DNA from: an uncultured Pelagibacteraceae bacterium
Lineage (GTDB): Bacteria; Pseudomonadota; Alphaproteobacteria; Pelagibacterales; Pelagibacteraceae
Length of the DNA stretch: 64,000 nucleotides
Assembly: GCA_902550805.1 (NCBI GenBank)
Contig: CACDAL010000001.1
Location: 112,777-176,776 of the forward strand
Reading direction: 5' to 3'
Below the pieces are notes generated by a model. It was not told where the DNA came from and made no database searches. It saw only the letters and a program-made list of their open reading frames with translations. Positions 1 to 10,736 of the stretch are shown here, piece after piece (positions within the stretch are counted from its first letter, which is position 1; each line of letters opens with the position of its first letter). The translations under genes were made by a program, and so were the position numbers.

Positions 1-659
1 TTAGAAATCTACCTAGAGTATACTTATTAGATATAGAAACTGGAATTCAAGAAGTGGTTGGTGACTTTCCGGGAATGACATTTGCACCAAGATTTTCTCC
101 TGATGGGAAAAAAATAATTATGAGTTTTGCAAAAGATGGCAACTCGGATATTTATACAATGGATTTGGAGAATAGAATTGTCGAGCAAATTACAAAGCAT
201 CCATCAATAGATACATCCCCGTCATATTCTCCAGACGGAAAATACATAACATTTAATTCTGATAGAAGTGGTTACCAACAAATTTATGTTATGAAAAGTA
301 ATGGCAGTAATGTCAAGAGAATTTCTTTTGGCAACGGCATATACGGCACTCCTGTTTGGTCGCCAAGAGGGGACTTAATTGCTTTCACAAAACTACATAA
401 AGGAAAATTTTATATTGGTGTTATGAGAACAGATGGCAAAGGTGAAAGATTATTAACAGAAAATTTTTATCAAGAAGCACCATCTTGGTCTCCAAATGGA
501 AGAGTTTTAATATTTTACAGAGAAACAAAGACTAATAAAAAAGGAGAGGGTTTTAGTGCAAAATTATGGTCAATTGATTTGACAGGATACAACGAGAGGT
601 TGGTTGAAACTAAAACTGACGCTTCCGACCCATCTTGGTCATCTTTATTAAGTAATTAG
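1..659 (+). CDS. tolB: Tol-Pal system protein TolB (5' end outside window)
   Basis: This is the C-terminal 218 residues of TolB, the periplasmic beta-propeller protein that binds Pal and TolA and helps constrict the outer membrane at division. The reading frame is open from base 3, so the gene enters from upstream and its start lies outside the window. Propeller-blade motifs repeat at regular spacing ([32 protein letters not shown]), and the segment [18 protein letters not shown] is typical of TolB. pal and cpoB follow on the same strand, the normal tol-pal order. The signal peptide and N-terminal domain cannot be seen. Identification is secure from motif and context. Confidence 0.95.
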   Translation, partial: RNLPRVYLLDIETGIQEVVGDFPGMTFAPRFSPDGKKIIMSFAKDGNSDIYTMDLENRIVEQITKHPSIDTSPSYSPDGKYITFNSDRSGYQQIYVMKSNGSNVKRISFGNGIYGTPVWSPRGDLIAFTKLHKGKFYIGVMRTDGKGERLLTENFYQEAPSWSPNGRVLIFYRETKTNKKGEGFSAKLWSIDLTGYNERLVETKTDASDPSWSSLLSN

Positions 660-758
660 TACTATTTTTATATATTTAACGTAAATTAAGTTGATTTTTA
701 TGCTTGAAACATTTAATTAGTTGTGAATAAGTTCTAAAATTACAGTTAAGGAGATTTA

Positions 759-1256
759 ATGGATCCATTCAAAATTTTAAGAAATGCAGTTCTTCTGATA
801 TTATTTGGTTTAGTTGTAACCGCCTGCGCAACTAAGAAATCAACTACAGCGCCTAGTAAGATAGATTCACAAATACAAGGTGATGTTTATATCGGATCAG
901 ACACTGTTGGAGAACTAGCCAAAGGAGTTCCTGATAGAGTTTTCTTCGCAACAAATGAGTCAATTTTAACAACAAAATCAAGAGACACTTTAAGAAAACA
1001 GGCTGCTTGGTTAAGAGAAAATTCAAACGTAAATGTTGTTGTTGAAGGTCATGCGGATGAAAGAGGAACAAGAGAATACAATTTAGCTTTAGGTGAGAGA
1101 AGAGCAAATGCAGCTAAAGATTATTTGATGACTTATGGAATTTCAGCGGATAGAATTTCAGTAATTAGTTATGGAAAGGAAAGACCAGTTGACCCTGGAT
1201 CTAACCCTTTATCTTGGTCTAAAAACAGAAGATCGGTTACAGTAAAAGCTAATTAA
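759..1256 (+). CDS. pal: Peptidoglycan-associated lipoprotein Pal
   Basis: Outer-membrane lipoprotein that ties the outer membrane to peptidoglycan and partners with TolB. The 165-residue product opens with a lipoprotein signal peptide ending in the lipobox VTAC, with Cys23 as the lipidated residue. The rest is an OmpA-C-like peptidoglycan-binding domain with GHADERGTREYN followed by LGERRANAAKDYL, the conserved diaminopimelate-binding region. The ATG has a good Shine-Dalgarno (AAGGAG, 7 nt upstream). It follows tolB after a 99-bp gap and is followed by a likely terminator. Length and domain order are normal for the family. Confidence 0.96.
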   Translation: MDPFKILRNAVLLILFGLVVTACATKKSTTAPSKIDSQIQGDVYIGSDTVGELAKGVPDRVFFATNESILTTKSRDTLRKQAAWLRENSNVNVVVEGHADERGTREYNLALGERRANAAKDYLMTYGISADRISVISYGKERPVDPGSNPLSWSKNRRSVTVKAN

Positions 1257-1274
1257 ACTATATTAACAAAAATT

Positions 1275-1320
1275 AAGACTCTGTTCATAATAATTAAATT
1301 ATGTGCGGGGTCTTTTTTTT
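1275..1320 (+). terminator. Rho-independent terminator after pal
   Basis: AAGACTC at 1275 can pair with GGGGTCTT near 1307, and the stem runs straight into eight T residues. The loop is long and AT-rich. It lies 18 bp after the pal stop and upstream of the cpoB ATG, so it would separate tolB-pal from the next transcript or attenuate read-through. Confidence 0.7.
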
Positions 1321-1347
1321 GCCATTATTATAATTAGTAATCAATTA

Positions 1348-2343
1348 ATGAAACAATGTTTAAAGAAAATTTTATTTCTTTTAATTATTTTTCCTTTTAC
1401 ATTCATATTTCATTCAAATGCAGAAACTTTAGAAATAAAGGAAATTTTAGAAATTATTCAACAGGATTTAAGAACTCTGGAAAGGGCAGTATACTCAGAG
1501 TCATTTTCTAAATCTTCAGAAAATTCATCATCTCAAAGTCCTTTAGATCAAGACACTGAAGAAACTTTAACGAGGCATTTATTAAAACTTTCAGAAATTG
1601 AAAAACAGTTTCAAGAATTAACAAACAGATATGAGGAAATTAATTTTAAATTAGATAAATTATCTTCTAGAATATCAAAAGTTCAAGCAGATAATCAATT
1701 ACGTTTTCAACAATTAGAAAGCAACTCAACATCTAATAATGTAAATAATTCTACAGTAAAAATACCTAAATCAGAAACTAATCAAGAAAAAATATTACCC
1801 GGATCTTCACAGCCTCAAGAACTTGGTTCAATATCATATAAAGACATGACTGATAACAGCGATACCCAGGCAATCCAATCGGTTGATCAAACTAAAACTG
1901 TAGTTACAGAATCTTTTCAGTCAGAAGAAAAAATATTACCAGAAGGAAGTGAAAAAGAACAATATGAGTTTGCCACAAGTTTTTTGAAAGTCGGAGATTA
2001 TAATATGGCAGAGAGAGCCTTCAGGGAGTTTGTTGATACTAATCCCAATCATGCTTTATCAGGTAATGCCCAATATTGGTATGCAGAAACTTTTAGGATC
2101 AGACAACTATATACAGATGCCGCTTCAGCATATTTAGAGGGTTATCAAAAGTATCCAAAAAGTGAAAAGGCTCCTATAAATTTATTAAAACTTGGAGTAT
2201 CATTAGTCCAGATAGGAGAAAAAGATCAAGGCTGTTTAATGATTGCAGGAGTTAAACAACAATATCCAGATGCAACTCAATCAGTACTTCAAAAAGCAAA
2301 ATATGAAGCAAAGAAATTTGAGTGCAAAAAAGAAAATTCATAG
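1348..2343 (+). CDS. cpoB: Cell division coordinator CpoB (YbgF)
   Basis: Periplasmic protein of the Tol-Pal system that links outer-membrane constriction to septal peptidoglycan synthesis. I place the start at the ATG at 1348: it gives a clean signal peptide (MKQCLKKILFLLIIFPFTF... ending NAE), whereas the longer frame from 1303 begins inside the pal terminator. After the signal come a coiled-coil stretch, a low-complexity Ser/Gln/Glu linker and C-terminal tetratricopeptide repeats (EQYEFATSFLKVGDYNMAE, YWYAETFRIRQLYTDAASAY). The 331-residue length is slightly above the family norm because of the linker. It sits directly after pal and overlaps tilS. Confidence 0.88.
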   Translation: MKQCLKKILFLLIIFPFTFIFHSNAETLEIKEILEIIQQDLRTLERAVYSESFSKSSENSSSQSPLDQDTEETLTRHLLKLSEIEKQFQELTNRYEEINFKLDKLSSRISKVQADNQLRFQQLESNSTSNNVNNSTVKIPKSETNQEKILPGSSQPQELGSISYKDMTDNSDTQAIQSVDQTKTVVTESFQSEEKILPEGSEKEQYEFATSFLKVGDYNMAERAFREFVDTNPNHALSGNAQYWYAETFRIRQLYTDAASAYLEGYQKYPKSEKAPINLLKLGVSLVQIGEKDQGCLMIAGVKQQYPDATQSVLQKAKYEAKKFECKKENS

Positions 2344-3352
2344 TTTTTTTTTAAAACATCTAAAAAATCATAAAATAAAAAAAATATATTTAGAATTTAA
2401 AAAAAATATAGAAAATAGTGGTGCAAAAAATTTTTGTATAGCTCTTTCAGGTGGTCCCGATAGCATAGCATTAACTTTTTTGGCCAAATGTTATTCTATT
2501 GAAAAAAAAACTAACTATTATTATTATATTGTTGATCACAAACTAAGGCCTAATTCCACAGATGAGGCAAAGTTGGTAAAAAAACAATTAGCTAAATTTG
2601 ATATAAAATGTGAAATTTTAACTTGGAAAAATAAAAAAATTTATTCAAATATTCAGTCTAAGGCTAGAAATAAAAGATATGAATTAATTTTTACAGAATG
2701 TTTGAAAAAAAAAATCAATCTTGTTTTAACTGCCCATCAAAAAGACGATCTATTTGAAAATTTTTTTATTAGATTGATTAGAGGATCGGGCTTAAAAGGT
2801 TTAAGTTCTTTTAGTAAAATTAAAACAAGAATTATCAAGAAAAAAGATATTTATGTTTTAAGACCATTATTAAATTTTTCAAAATTAGATTTAATTTATA
2901 TTGCAAAGAATACGTTAAATTTTTTTGTAAATGATCCATATAATGAAAATGATTATTTTTTAAGAATAAAAATAAGAAAATTAATTAAACAATTAAATCA
3001 ATCAGGTCTAAACTTTAAAAAATTTAAACTAACATTAGAAAATCTTTACAAAAGTAATTTAACAATTGAATTTTATGTTAAGAAAAATATTCAGAAAAAT
3101 ACAAAATTTTTAAGTAATAAAAAGTCCATTATTATTAAAGAAAATTTTTTTAAAAAACCAGATGAAATAGTCTTTAGATCGCTTTCTGAATTAATACATA
3201 TGATTGGTAATAAACAAATGTATACCAGAGGAAGTAAGATAAAAAATTTAATAAAAAATATTAAATCTATTAATAATTTCAAAAAATCGACTCTTTCGGG
3301 TTGCATTATTGAAAAAGCCAATAAATCAATAATTATTTATTCAGAAAGTTAG
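2303..3352 (+). CDS. tilS: tRNA(Ile)-lysidine synthase TilS
   Basis: Converts C34 of the CAU-anticodon tRNA-Ile to lysidine so that it reads AUA. The N-type ATP pyrophosphatase loop SGGPDS is at residues 49-54 if translation starts at the ATG at 2303. IVDHKLRPNSTDEA and LTAHQKDDLFENFFIRLIRGSG follow, both typical of TilS. The start is uncertain: an ATG at 2243 and a TTG at 2318 are also in frame, and any of them lies inside cpoB. At about 349 residues it is shorter than the E. coli enzyme (about 430), consistent with a reduced C-terminal region. The product is very lysine-rich. Confidence 0.88.
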   Translation: MKQRNLSAKKKIHSFFLKHLKNHKIKKIYLEFKKNIENSGAKNFCIALSGGPDSIALTFLAKCYSIEKKTNYYYYIVDHKLRPNSTDEAKLVKKQLAKFDIKCEILTWKNKKIYSNIQSKARNKRYELIFTECLKKKINLVLTAHQKDDLFENFFIRLIRGSGLKGLSSFSKIKTRIIKKKDIYVLRPLLNFSKLDLIYIAKNTLNFFVNDPYNENDYFLRIKIRKLIKQLNQSGLNFKKFKLTLENLYKSNLTIEFYVKKNIQKNTKFLSNKKSIIIKENFFKKPDEIVFRSLSELIHMIGNKQMYTRGSKIKNLIKNIKSINNFKKSTLSGCIIEKANKSIIIYSES

Positions 3353-3421
3353 TTTTTTTTACTTTTTTGGGTAAAAATGACACTTGTTTAATCAAGAATA
3401 ATTCTTACTTTACACTAATAT

Positions 3422-5314
3422 ATGAACTTAAAAAATTTAGCGATGTGGGGAATTATAGTCCTGTTAACACTAGGATTATATAACATGTTTAAAAACCCCC
3501 AAGGATCTGTTGCCCAAAAAAAAAATATAATCTTCTCAGAATTCTTATCGGAAGTAGATAATGGAAGAGTAGTTCAGGTAGAAATACAGGGTAAAAATAT
3601 TAAAGGAGTTTTTTCAAATGGTGAACAGTTTAATACTTATGCTCCTGAAGATCCAAATTTAATTCAAAAACTAAATGATAAGGGAGTTAGTATTTCAGCA
3701 AGTCCTCTAGATGAAAAAATGCCATCATTATTAGGAGTTCTACTTTCTTGGTTTCCAATGTTGTTACTTATAGCCGTATGGATATTCTTTATGAGACAGA
3801 TGCAAGGAGGCAAAGGAGGTGCTATGGGCTTTGGAAGATCCAAGGCTAAAATGATGAATGAACTTAAAGGAAAAGTAACTTTTAATGATGTTGCGGGAGT
3901 AGAAGAAGCAAAAGAAGAAGTTGAAGAAGTTGTTGAATTTTTAAAAGATCCAAAAAAATTTAGTAGACTAGGTGGAAAAATACCAAGAGGCTGTCTGCTT
4001 GTAGGTCCTCCTGGCACTGGAAAAACTTTACTAGCAAGAGCAATAGCTGGAGAAGCTGCAGTACCTTTTTTTACAATATCAGGATCTGACTTTGTAGAAA
4101 TGTTCGTTGGAGTTGGAGCCTCAAGAGTTAGAGACATGTTTGAACAAGGAAAAAAACATGCGCCGTGTATAATATTTATAGATGAAATTGATGCCGTTGG
4201 AAGAAGCAGAGGCGCAGGATTAGGAGGAGGAAATGATGAAAGAGAACAAACTTTAAATCAATTATTAGTAGAAATGGACGGATTTGATACTAATGAAGGT
4301 GTAATTATTATTGCAGCAACAAATAGACCAGATGTACTAGATCCAGCTTTATTAAGACCGGGAAGATTTGATAGACAAGTTGTTGTTTCACTTCCAGACA
4401 TCATCGGAAGAGAAAAAATATTAAAAGTTCATGCTAAAAAAATATCAATGGCACCAGATGTCAATCTAAGAACAATTGCTAGAGGAACTCCAGGTTTTTC
4501 AGGAGCAGATTTGGCAAATTTAGTTAACGAATCAGCTTTATTAGCTGCTAGAAAAAATAAAAGAATTGTAACTTATCAAGAATTTGAAGAGGCAAAAGAT
4601 AAAGTAATGATGGGCGCTGAAAGAAGATCGATGGTTATGACTGAAGAAGAGAAAAAATTAACCGCATATCACGAGGCTGGACATGCGATTGTAACTATTA
4701 ATGAAAAGGCAGCACACCCTATTCATAAAGCTACAATAATTCCAAGAGGTAGAGCGCTTGGAATGGTTATGCAATTACCTGAAAGAGATGAATTATCTCA
4801 GACTAGAGAGCAGCTGCATGCGCAAATGGCTATTGCAATGGGAGGTAGAGTGGCTGAAGAAATAATTTTTGGTGATGATAAAGTTACTACAGGGGCAGCA
4901 AGCGATATTGAGCAGGCTACCAAAAGAGCAAGAGCCATGGTAATGAGAGCAGGCTTAAGTAAAGAGTTGGGACCGGTAGCTTATGGAGAAAATGAAGAAG
5001 AGGTGTTTCTGGGAAGGTCTGTTGCAAGACAACAAAATATGTCTGAAGAAACAGCTAGAAAAGTAGACAATGAAATAAGAAAGATAGTTGATAAAGGGTA
5101 TGAAAGAGCAAAAAAATTATTAACAGAAAAAATTGACGATCTACACAAGCTGGCTAAGGCTTTGTTAACTTACGAAACTTTAAGTGGTACTGAAATTGAG
5201 GAATTAATTAATAAAAACCTTTACCCTAAAAATAAAGAAGATCTAAAATTAAATGAAGACGATGAACAGTCGGCTTTAGGCTCGATAGGTTTGAAGCCAA
5301 AAGTAGTTCATTAA
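3422..5314 (+). CDS. ftsH: ATP-dependent zinc metalloprotease FtsH
   Basis: Membrane-anchored AAA+ protease that degrades misassembled membrane proteins and regulators such as RpoH. Two transmembrane segments (about residues 6-21 and 102-123) flank a periplasmic domain. The AAA module has Walker A GPPGTGKT at 195-202, Walker B IIFIDEID at 250-257 and the second region of homology around 300-320. The zinc site HEAGH is at 417-421. Length (630 residues) is usual. It is the second gene after cpoB, as in many alphaproteobacteria, and its partners hflK/hflC are at 36.5 kb. Confidence 0.98.
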   Translation: MNLKNLAMWGIIVLLTLGLYNMFKNPQGSVAQKKNIIFSEFLSEVDNGRVVQVEIQGKNIKGVFSNGEQFNTYAPEDPNLIQKLNDKGVSISASPLDEKMPSLLGVLLSWFPMLLLIAVWIFFMRQMQGGKGGAMGFGRSKAKMMNELKGKVTFNDVAGVEEAKEEVEEVVEFLKDPKKFSRLGGKIPRGCLLVGPPGTGKTLLARAIAGEAAVPFFTISGSDFVEMFVGVGASRVRDMFEQGKKHAPCIIFIDEIDAVGRSRGAGLGGGNDEREQTLNQLLVEMDGFDTNEGVIIIAATNRPDVLDPALLRPGRFDRQVVVSLPDIIGREKILKVHAKKISMAPDVNLRTIARGTPGFSGADLANLVNESALLAARKNKRIVTYQEFEEAKDKVMMGAERRSMVMTEEEKKLTAYHEAGHAIVTINEKAAHPIHKATIIPRGRALGMVMQLPERDELSQTREQLHAQMAIAMGGRVAEEIIFGDDKVTTGAASDIEQATKRARAMVMRAGLSKELGPVAYGENEEEVFLGRSVARQQNMSEETARKVDNEIRKIVDKGYERAKKLLTEKIDDLHKLAKALLTYETLSGTEIEELINKNLYPKNKEDLKLNEDDEQSALGSIGLKPKVVH

Positions 5315-5320
5315 GTTTTA

Positions 5321-6376
5321 ATGAAAAAATATTACACTAGAGCGTGTAATTTTTATTATGGCTTAATTTCAAAAGAAAAGATAAAAAAAAAACTTTCTTT
5401 ACCTATTGGTGGAAATAATTCAATATCATTTGATCAAATCGAATTAATAACCAGAAAATCAAAAAAATTAATTCATATTAAAAAAATTAATAAATTACCA
5501 AAAAAAATAAAAAATAAAGTTTTTTTAGACTTAAAAAATATTACAAAAAAAAAATATTTTAAAGGTATAAGTTTTAAAAACTCACCTATATTAATGGGCA
5601 TTTTAAATGTGACACCAGATAGTTTTTCTGATGGTAAAAAGTTTTTAAATAAAATCTCTGCAAACAATCATATAAAAAAATTAATTAAAGATGGAGCAAC
5701 TATTATTGATATTGGAGGAGAATCAACTCGCCCAGGTGCATTAGAAATCAATGATAGAAAAGAATGGAAAAGAATTAAATCAAAATTAAATATTTTAAAA
5801 AAGAAAAAATGTTTTGTCTCACTAGACACAAGAAAAAGTTATATAATGGAAAAAGGTTTGAATTATAATATAAATTTAATCAATGATGTATCAGGTTTGA
5901 ATTATGATAGGAATACAATTAATATTTTAAAAAAATATAAAATACCTTTTGTATTAAATCATATAAAAGGAAATCCAAAAACTATGCAGCAAAGCCCGAC
6001 TTATAAAAATGTTTTACTAGACATTTATGATTTCTTTGAAAAAAGGATAAAATTCATTAGATCTAATAAAATTTATCATAAAAATATAATATTAGATCCT
6101 GGAATAGGATTTGGAAAAAACTTGAAACATAATATTACTCTAATAAGCCAAATTTCTATTTTTCACTCTTTAGGTTTTCCTATAATGTTAGGATTATCTA
6201 GAAAAAGATTTATTAAAGACCTGTCGGAAAAAAATGATAGCAAAGAAAGAATAGGAGGAACAATATCTTCATGTTTGTATGCAACCTTGCAGGGAGTTCA
6301 ATTTTTAAGAGTTCATGATGTAAATGAAACGAAACAAGCATTAAAAATATTTAAAAAACTACAATTTAATTTATGA
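5321..6376 (+). CDS. folP: Dihydropteroate synthase
   Basis: Joins p-aminobenzoate to the pterin diphosphate in folate synthesis. The signature GILNVTPDSFSDGKKF begins at residue 93, followed by IDIGGESTRPGA, SLDTRKSYIMEKGL and ILDPGIGFGKNLKHN, the pterin- and pABA-site motifs. A basic N-terminal stretch of about 85 residues precedes the TIM barrel and makes the protein (351 residues) longer than the typical 270-290. The gene lies 6 bp after ftsH, and its TGA overlaps the glmM ATG by 4 bp, so the three are probably co-transcribed. Confidence 0.93.
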   Translation: MKKYYTRACNFYYGLISKEKIKKKLSLPIGGNNSISFDQIELITRKSKKLIHIKKINKLPKKIKNKVFLDLKNITKKKYFKGISFKNSPILMGILNVTPDSFSDGKKFLNKISANNHIKKLIKDGATIIDIGGESTRPGALEINDRKEWKRIKSKLNILKKKKCFVSLDTRKSYIMEKGLNYNINLINDVSGLNYDRNTINILKKYKIPFVLNHIKGNPKTMQQSPTYKNVLLDIYDFFEKRIKFIRSNKIYHKNIILDPGIGFGKNLKHNITLISQISIFHSLGFPIMLGLSRKRFIKDLSEKNDSKERIGGTISSCLYATLQGVQFLRVHDVNETKQALKIFKKLQFNL

Positions 6377-7704
6377 GAAAAAAATATTTTGGAACAGATG
6401 GAATTAGAGGGAAGGTTAATCTTGATAAAATTAATGGAGAAATGTTTTTTAAATTTGGATTGGCGGCAGGAACATACTTCAAAAATTTAAAAAAAAATAA
6501 ACAAACAGCCATAATATCAAAAGATACAAGACTTTCGGGATATGCTTTAGAACCCGCTTTAGTCTCAGGATTAGCTTCTGCTGGAATGCACGTATATACT
6601 TTAGGGCCCATGCCAACCAATGGACTTGCAATGCTTACAAAAACAATGAAAGCGAACATGGGCATTATGATTACCGCTTCTCATAATCCTTACTATGAAA
6701 ATGGTTTAAAACTTTTTGGACCAGATGGACTCAAACTTTCTGACAATATAGAAAGAAAAATTGAAAAATTAATAGACTCTAATATTGAAAGAAATCTTAG
6801 CAAACCAGAAACTTTAGGCAGAGTAAAAAGATTAGAAGATGGAAATGAAAAATATATAAATATTATTAGAAAAAACTTCCCTAAAAATTTTAGTCTTAAG
6901 GGTATGAAAATAGCAATAGATTGCGCAAATGGCGCTGGATATAAAGTTGGCCCTTTACTGCTTAAGTCTCTTGGGGCAAAAGTATATGCAATGGGAACCT
7001 CTCCAAATGGATTAAATATCAACCAAAATTGCGGTTCTACTTTTCCCAAAAAGATAAAAAATCTATCAGCAAAACACAAGGTTGATTTAGGAATTTCTTT
7101 AGATGGCGATGCAGATAGAATTATATTATGTGATGAAAAAGGAAATATAGTAGACGGAGATCAAATTGTAGCAACTCTTGCAGAAAGATGGAAAAGAAAA
7201 AAAATTCTTAAAGGAGGGGTTGTTGGCACTTTAATGTCAAATTACGGTTTGGAAAAATTTTTTAAAGCCAAGAAAATTAAATTTTTAAGAGCAAATGTAG
7301 GAGATAGATATGTAAAAGAAATCATGCAAAAAAATCATTTCAATTTAGGTGGAGAACAATCGGGGCATATTATACTTGGAAAATTTGCAACAACAGGAGA
7401 TGGAATGTTGGTTGCTCTTGAAGTTCTTTTTTCTATGAGAAAAGGAAAGAAAGCTAGTGATTTATTTGAAAAGTTTAAACCAACTCCTCAACTTTTAGAA
7501 AACATAACAGTTAAAAACAAATCAATAATTAATTCAAAAAAGTGCAAAAAGGCAATAAATAATGCCAACAAACTTATAAAAGGTTATGGAAGGATGTTGG
7601 TAAGAAAATCAGGAACAGAGTCTAAAATTAGAATAATGGCAGAATCTAACAATAGAGATCTAATTATTAGATGTGTTAATATTGTAAAAAGATCTATTAA
7701 TTAA
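6373..7704 (+). CDS. glmM: Phosphoglucosamine mutase
   Basis: Interconverts glucosamine-6-phosphate and glucosamine-1-phosphate on the way to UDP-GlcNAc for peptidoglycan and lipopolysaccharide. The start KKYFGTDGIRGKVN, the phosphoserine loop MITASHNP (Ser103), the metal loop SLDGDADR and the C-terminal phosphate-binding RKSGTESKIRIMAE are all present. Length (443 residues) is normal. It overlaps folP by 4 bp and is followed after 1 bp by thiD. Confidence 0.97.
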   Translation: MRKKYFGTDGIRGKVNLDKINGEMFFKFGLAAGTYFKNLKKNKQTAIISKDTRLSGYALEPALVSGLASAGMHVYTLGPMPTNGLAMLTKTMKANMGIMITASHNPYYENGLKLFGPDGLKLSDNIERKIEKLIDSNIERNLSKPETLGRVKRLEDGNEKYINIIRKNFPKNFSLKGMKIAIDCANGAGYKVGPLLLKSLGAKVYAMGTSPNGLNINQNCGSTFPKKIKNLSAKHKVDLGISLDGDADRIILCDEKGNIVDGDQIVATLAERWKRKKILKGGVVGTLMSNYGLEKFFKAKKIKFLRANVGDRYVKEIMQKNHFNLGGEQSGHIILGKFATTGDGMLVALEVLFSMRKGKKASDLFEKFKPTPQLLENITVKNKSIINSKKCKKAINNANKLIKGYGRMLVRKSGTESKIRIMAESNNRDLIIRCVNIVKRSIN

Positions 7705-7705
7705 A

Positions 7706-8518
7706 TTGAAACCTAATTCCAAAATATTGATCATAGCTGGTTCAGACTCATCTGGAGGAGCGGGCATACAGGCAGATATTAAAACGGTTACCTCATTAGG
7801 CTCATATGCTATGACTTCTATTACCGCGGTTACTTCTCAAAATTCGACTGGAGTTTTGTCTATAACACCTATTCCTTCTAAAGAAATATCCAAACAAATT
7901 GAATTTACATCTAAAGATATAAAACCTGATGCTATAAAAATTGGAATGTTAAATTCAGTTGGTGTTATTAAATCAGTAATCAAATCACTTTCTAAAATAA
8001 GAATTAGAAAAATAATTTTGGACCCAGTAATGGTTGCTAAAGGAGGAACTAAACTTATAGATAATCAATCTATTAAAATATTAAAAAATGAATTATTAAG
8101 AAAAGTAACACTTATAACTCCAAATATTCCTGAAGCTGAAATATTAACAAACATTAAAATTAATTCAAAAAAAGATATGATATCTGCTGGAAAAATTTTA
8201 ATAGAAATGGGTGCTAAAAATGTTTTAGTAAAAGGAGGCCATCTTTCTTCAAATGTAATGTTAGACATTCTAATAAATAAAAAAGAAATTTTTATCTTTA
8301 AAAATAAAAAAATTAGAACAAAAAATACTCATGGAACTGGATGTACATTATCTAGCGCAATAGCTACATTTTATTCATGTGGAAAAACGCTAAAGAAATC
8401 TTGTGAAATGGCAATTAATTATGTTAACCATGCAATAGGAACAAGACCTAATTATGGTAAAGGTCATGGACCGATTAACCACTTAAATACAATTATTATA
8501 AAAAAAAAATTTAGATGA
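7706..8518 (+). CDS. thiD: Hydroxymethylpyrimidine/phosphomethylpyrimidine kinase
   Basis: Phosphorylates HMP and HMP-P for thiamin assembly. Ribokinase-fold motifs are clear: [18 protein letters not shown] at the N-terminus, [16 protein letters not shown] and the anion-hole/catalytic [12 protein letters not shown] near the C-terminus. The start is a TTG at 7706, 1 bp after glmM; no ATG upstream of the first conserved motif is in frame. SAR11 strains are reported to need an external HMP precursor, and a salvage-type kinase would fit, but that is inference. The stop overlaps purA by 4 bp. Confidence 0.93.
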   Translation: MKPNSKILIIAGSDSSGGAGIQADIKTVTSLGSYAMTSITAVTSQNSTGVLSITPIPSKEISKQIEFTSKDIKPDAIKIGMLNSVGVIKSVIKSLSKIRIRKIILDPVMVAKGGTKLIDNQSIKILKNELLRKVTLITPNIPEAEILTNIKINSKKDMISAGKILIEMGAKNVLVKGGHLSSNVMLDILINKKEIFIFKNKKIRTKNTHGTGCTLSSAIATFYSCGKTLKKSCEMAINYVNHAIGTRPNYGKGHGPINHLNTIIIKKKFR

Positions 8519-9807
8519 AAAATGTTGTAGTAGTAGGTTCTCAATGGGGAGACGAAGGAAAAGGCAAGATTGTAGATTGGTTATCAAGTAAAGCTGATGT
8601 TGTAATAAGATTCCAAGGCGGACATAACGCTGGACATACATTAGTTATAGATGGAATAACTTACAAGCTTAGATTGCTTCCTTCCGGAATAGTTAGGAAG
8701 GATAAAATCTCAGTTATTGGAAATGGTGTTGTGGTAGATCCATGGGCTCTTTTAGAAGAAATAGAAGAGATAAAATCAAAAGGAGTAGAGATTAATAATA
8801 AAAATTTAATTTTATCTGAAGCGGCTACTTTAATATTGCCGATACATAGAGAAATGGATGAAATTAGAGAAGATTCATCAGGAGTTAATAAGATCGGAAC
8901 AACAAGAAGAGGTATTGGACCAGCTTATGAAGATAAGATTGGTAGGAGATCTTTAAGGGTTATGGATCTGGCTTCAGAAAAAAATTTAGATAATAGATTG
9001 GAAACAATTCTAATACATCATAATGCTCTAAGAAAAGGTTTAGGAAGAGAAGTTTATAAAAAAGACAAATTAAAAGCTGATTTATTAAAAATTGCACCTA
9101 AACTTCTTAAGTTTTCCCAACCAGTATGGAAAAAAATTGATGAATTTAAATCACAAGGAAAAAAAATATTATTTGAGGGAGCGCAAGGAATATTACTTGA
9201 TGTTGATCATGGAACCTATCCTTTTGTAACTTCTTCAAATACAGTTGCGGCATCAGCATCAATAGGATCTGGATGCGGCCCAAATTCCATAAATTATGTT
9301 CTTGGAATTACTAAAGCTTATACGACTAGAGTAGGAGAAGGCCCTTTTCCAACAGAGTTAAAAGATGAAATAGGAGAGCATCTTGGAAATGTAGGAAAAG
9401 AATTTGGAACTGTAACAAGTAGAAAAAGAAGATGCGGTTGGTTTGATGGTGTTCTAGTTAGGCAAACAATAAAAATTTCAGGTATAGATGGTATAGCACT
9501 TACAAAGTTAGACGTTCTAGATAAACTTGAAGAGATTAAAATGTGTGTTGCCTACGAAATTGAAGGAAAAAAAATTGATTATTTGCCAGCTTCAGCAGAT
9601 GATCAATTAAAAATTAAACCAATTTATAAAAATTTTAAAGGATGGAAATCTTCTACCGCTGGAATTAAAAGTTTTAATGATTTGCCTGAAAATGCCAAAA
9701 TATATATTAATGAATTAGAGGCTTTTATTGAAACAAAGATATCAAGTATATCCACAAGCCCTGAAAGAAATGATACAATATTAGTTGAAGATCCTTTTAA
9801 TTATTAA
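8515..9807 (+). CDS. purA: Adenylosuccinate synthetase
   Basis: GTP-dependent conversion of IMP plus aspartate to adenylosuccinate, the first committed step to AMP. The P-loop WGDEGKGK is at residues 11-18, followed by [11 protein letters not shown], the IMP-binding [33 protein letters not shown] and the aspartate-loop region [12 protein letters not shown]. Length (430 residues) is standard. Its TAA shares the tetranucleotide TTAA at 9804-9807 with the stop of convergent rpoH. Confidence 0.98.
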   Translation: MKNVVVVGSQWGDEGKGKIVDWLSSKADVVIRFQGGHNAGHTLVIDGITYKLRLLPSGIVRKDKISVIGNGVVVDPWALLEEIEEIKSKGVEINNKNLILSEAATLILPIHREMDEIREDSSGVNKIGTTRRGIGPAYEDKIGRRSLRVMDLASEKNLDNRLETILIHHNALRKGLGREVYKKDKLKADLLKIAPKLLKFSQPVWKKIDEFKSQGKKILFEGAQGILLDVDHGTYPFVTSSNTVAASASIGSGCGPNSINYVLGITKAYTTRVGEGPFPTELKDEIGEHLGNVGKEFGTVTSRKRRCGWFDGVLVRQTIKISGIDGIALTKLDVLDKLEEIKMCVAYEIEGKKIDYLPASADDQLKIKPIYKNFKGWKSSTAGIKSFNDLPENAKIYINELEAFIETKISSISTSPERNDTILVEDPFNY

Positions 9808-10694
9808 TTTGCAGTAAGTAAGTTTTTTGATTTGGCCGAATTTAGCATGTGTTTTTGAAGTTTTTCAAAAGCCCTATTTTCAATTTGCCTTATTCTTTCT
9901 CTACTAATTTTAAATTTTTTACTCAAATCTTCTAGAGTAATAGGTTTATCTGTTAGTCTTCTTGAATATAAAATTTCTTTTTCTCTATTATTTAATATTT
10001 TAATAGAATCTTGTAAAAGATCTTTTCTTTGTTCCATTTCTTCGTTCTGAGCAAATCTAACCTCATGATCCATTTCTTTATCAACAACCCAATCTTGCCA
10101 TTCATCACCATCTTCTCCTATAGGAGTATTTAAAGATTGTTCTTTACCTAAAAGTCTTCTGTTCATTGAAACCACTTCTTCTTCACTAACATTAAGTCTG
10201 TTAGCAATATCTTTTACATGTTCATCTTTTAAATCACCTTCAGTTTTTGGAGATATCTGATTTTTAATTTTTTTCAGATTAAAAAATAATTTTTTTTGTG
10301 CGGTAGTTGTTCCAATTTTTACCAGACTCCAAGACCTTAATATATATTCTTGTATCGAAGCTTTTATCCACCACATAGCATATGTTGCTAGTCTAAATCC
10401 TTTTTCTGGATCGTACTTTTTTACTGCTTGCATTAATCCAACATTTCCTTCTGAGATCATTTCATTTAAAGGAAGACCATAACCCTTATAACCCATTGCT
10501 ATTTTTGCAACCAATCTTAAATGGCTTGTTACAAGTTTTTCAGCAGATTTCACATTTCCTGTTGCAAGCCAATTTTTTGCTAACATATATTCTTCTTCAG
10601 CATCTAACATTGGAAATTTTTTGATTTGAGCAAGATAAGCTGTCAAACCTCCTTCGTTAGAAAGTGCAGGCAAATTATAAGTTTTAGTATTCAT
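9804..10694 (-). CDS. rpoH: Heat-shock sigma factor RpoH (sigma-32 type)
   Basis: RNA polymerase sigma factor for heat-shock genes. Region 2 is evident ([39 protein letters not shown]). The RpoH box [10 protein letters not shown], matching E. coli QRKLFFNLRK, separates it from the housekeeping sigma factor. Region 4 has [20 protein letters not shown]. Length (296 residues) is standard. It is transcribed opposite to purA and shares a stop tetranucleotide with it. FtsH, which degrades RpoH in other proteobacteria, is encoded in the same window. Confidence 0.96.
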   Translation of the reverse strand: MNTKTYNLPALSNEGGLTAYLAQIKKFPMLDAEEEYMLAKNWLATGNVKSAEKLVTSHLRLVAKIAMGYKGYGLPLNEMISEGNVGLMQAVKKYDPEKGFRLATYAMWWIKASIQEYILRSWSLVKIGTTTAQKKLFFNLKKIKNQISPKTEGDLKDEHVKDIANRLNVSEEEVVSMNRRLLGKEQSLNTPIGEDGDEWQDWVVDKEMDHEVRFAQNEEMEQRKDLLQDSIKILNNREKEILYSRRLTDKPITLEDLSKKFKISRERIRQIENRAFEKLQKHMLNSAKSKNLLTAN

Positions 10695-10736
10695 AGCGAG
10701 TATTTATTTAATAAAGAATTAAATTATTACAATAAT

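Noticed and set aside
853..1107. Antisense open frame across pal
   Set aside because: It is a shadow of pal with leucine-rich, low-complexity translation and no start signal. The same applies to the other antisense frames over ftsH, dxs, mreB, hflK and ppdK.
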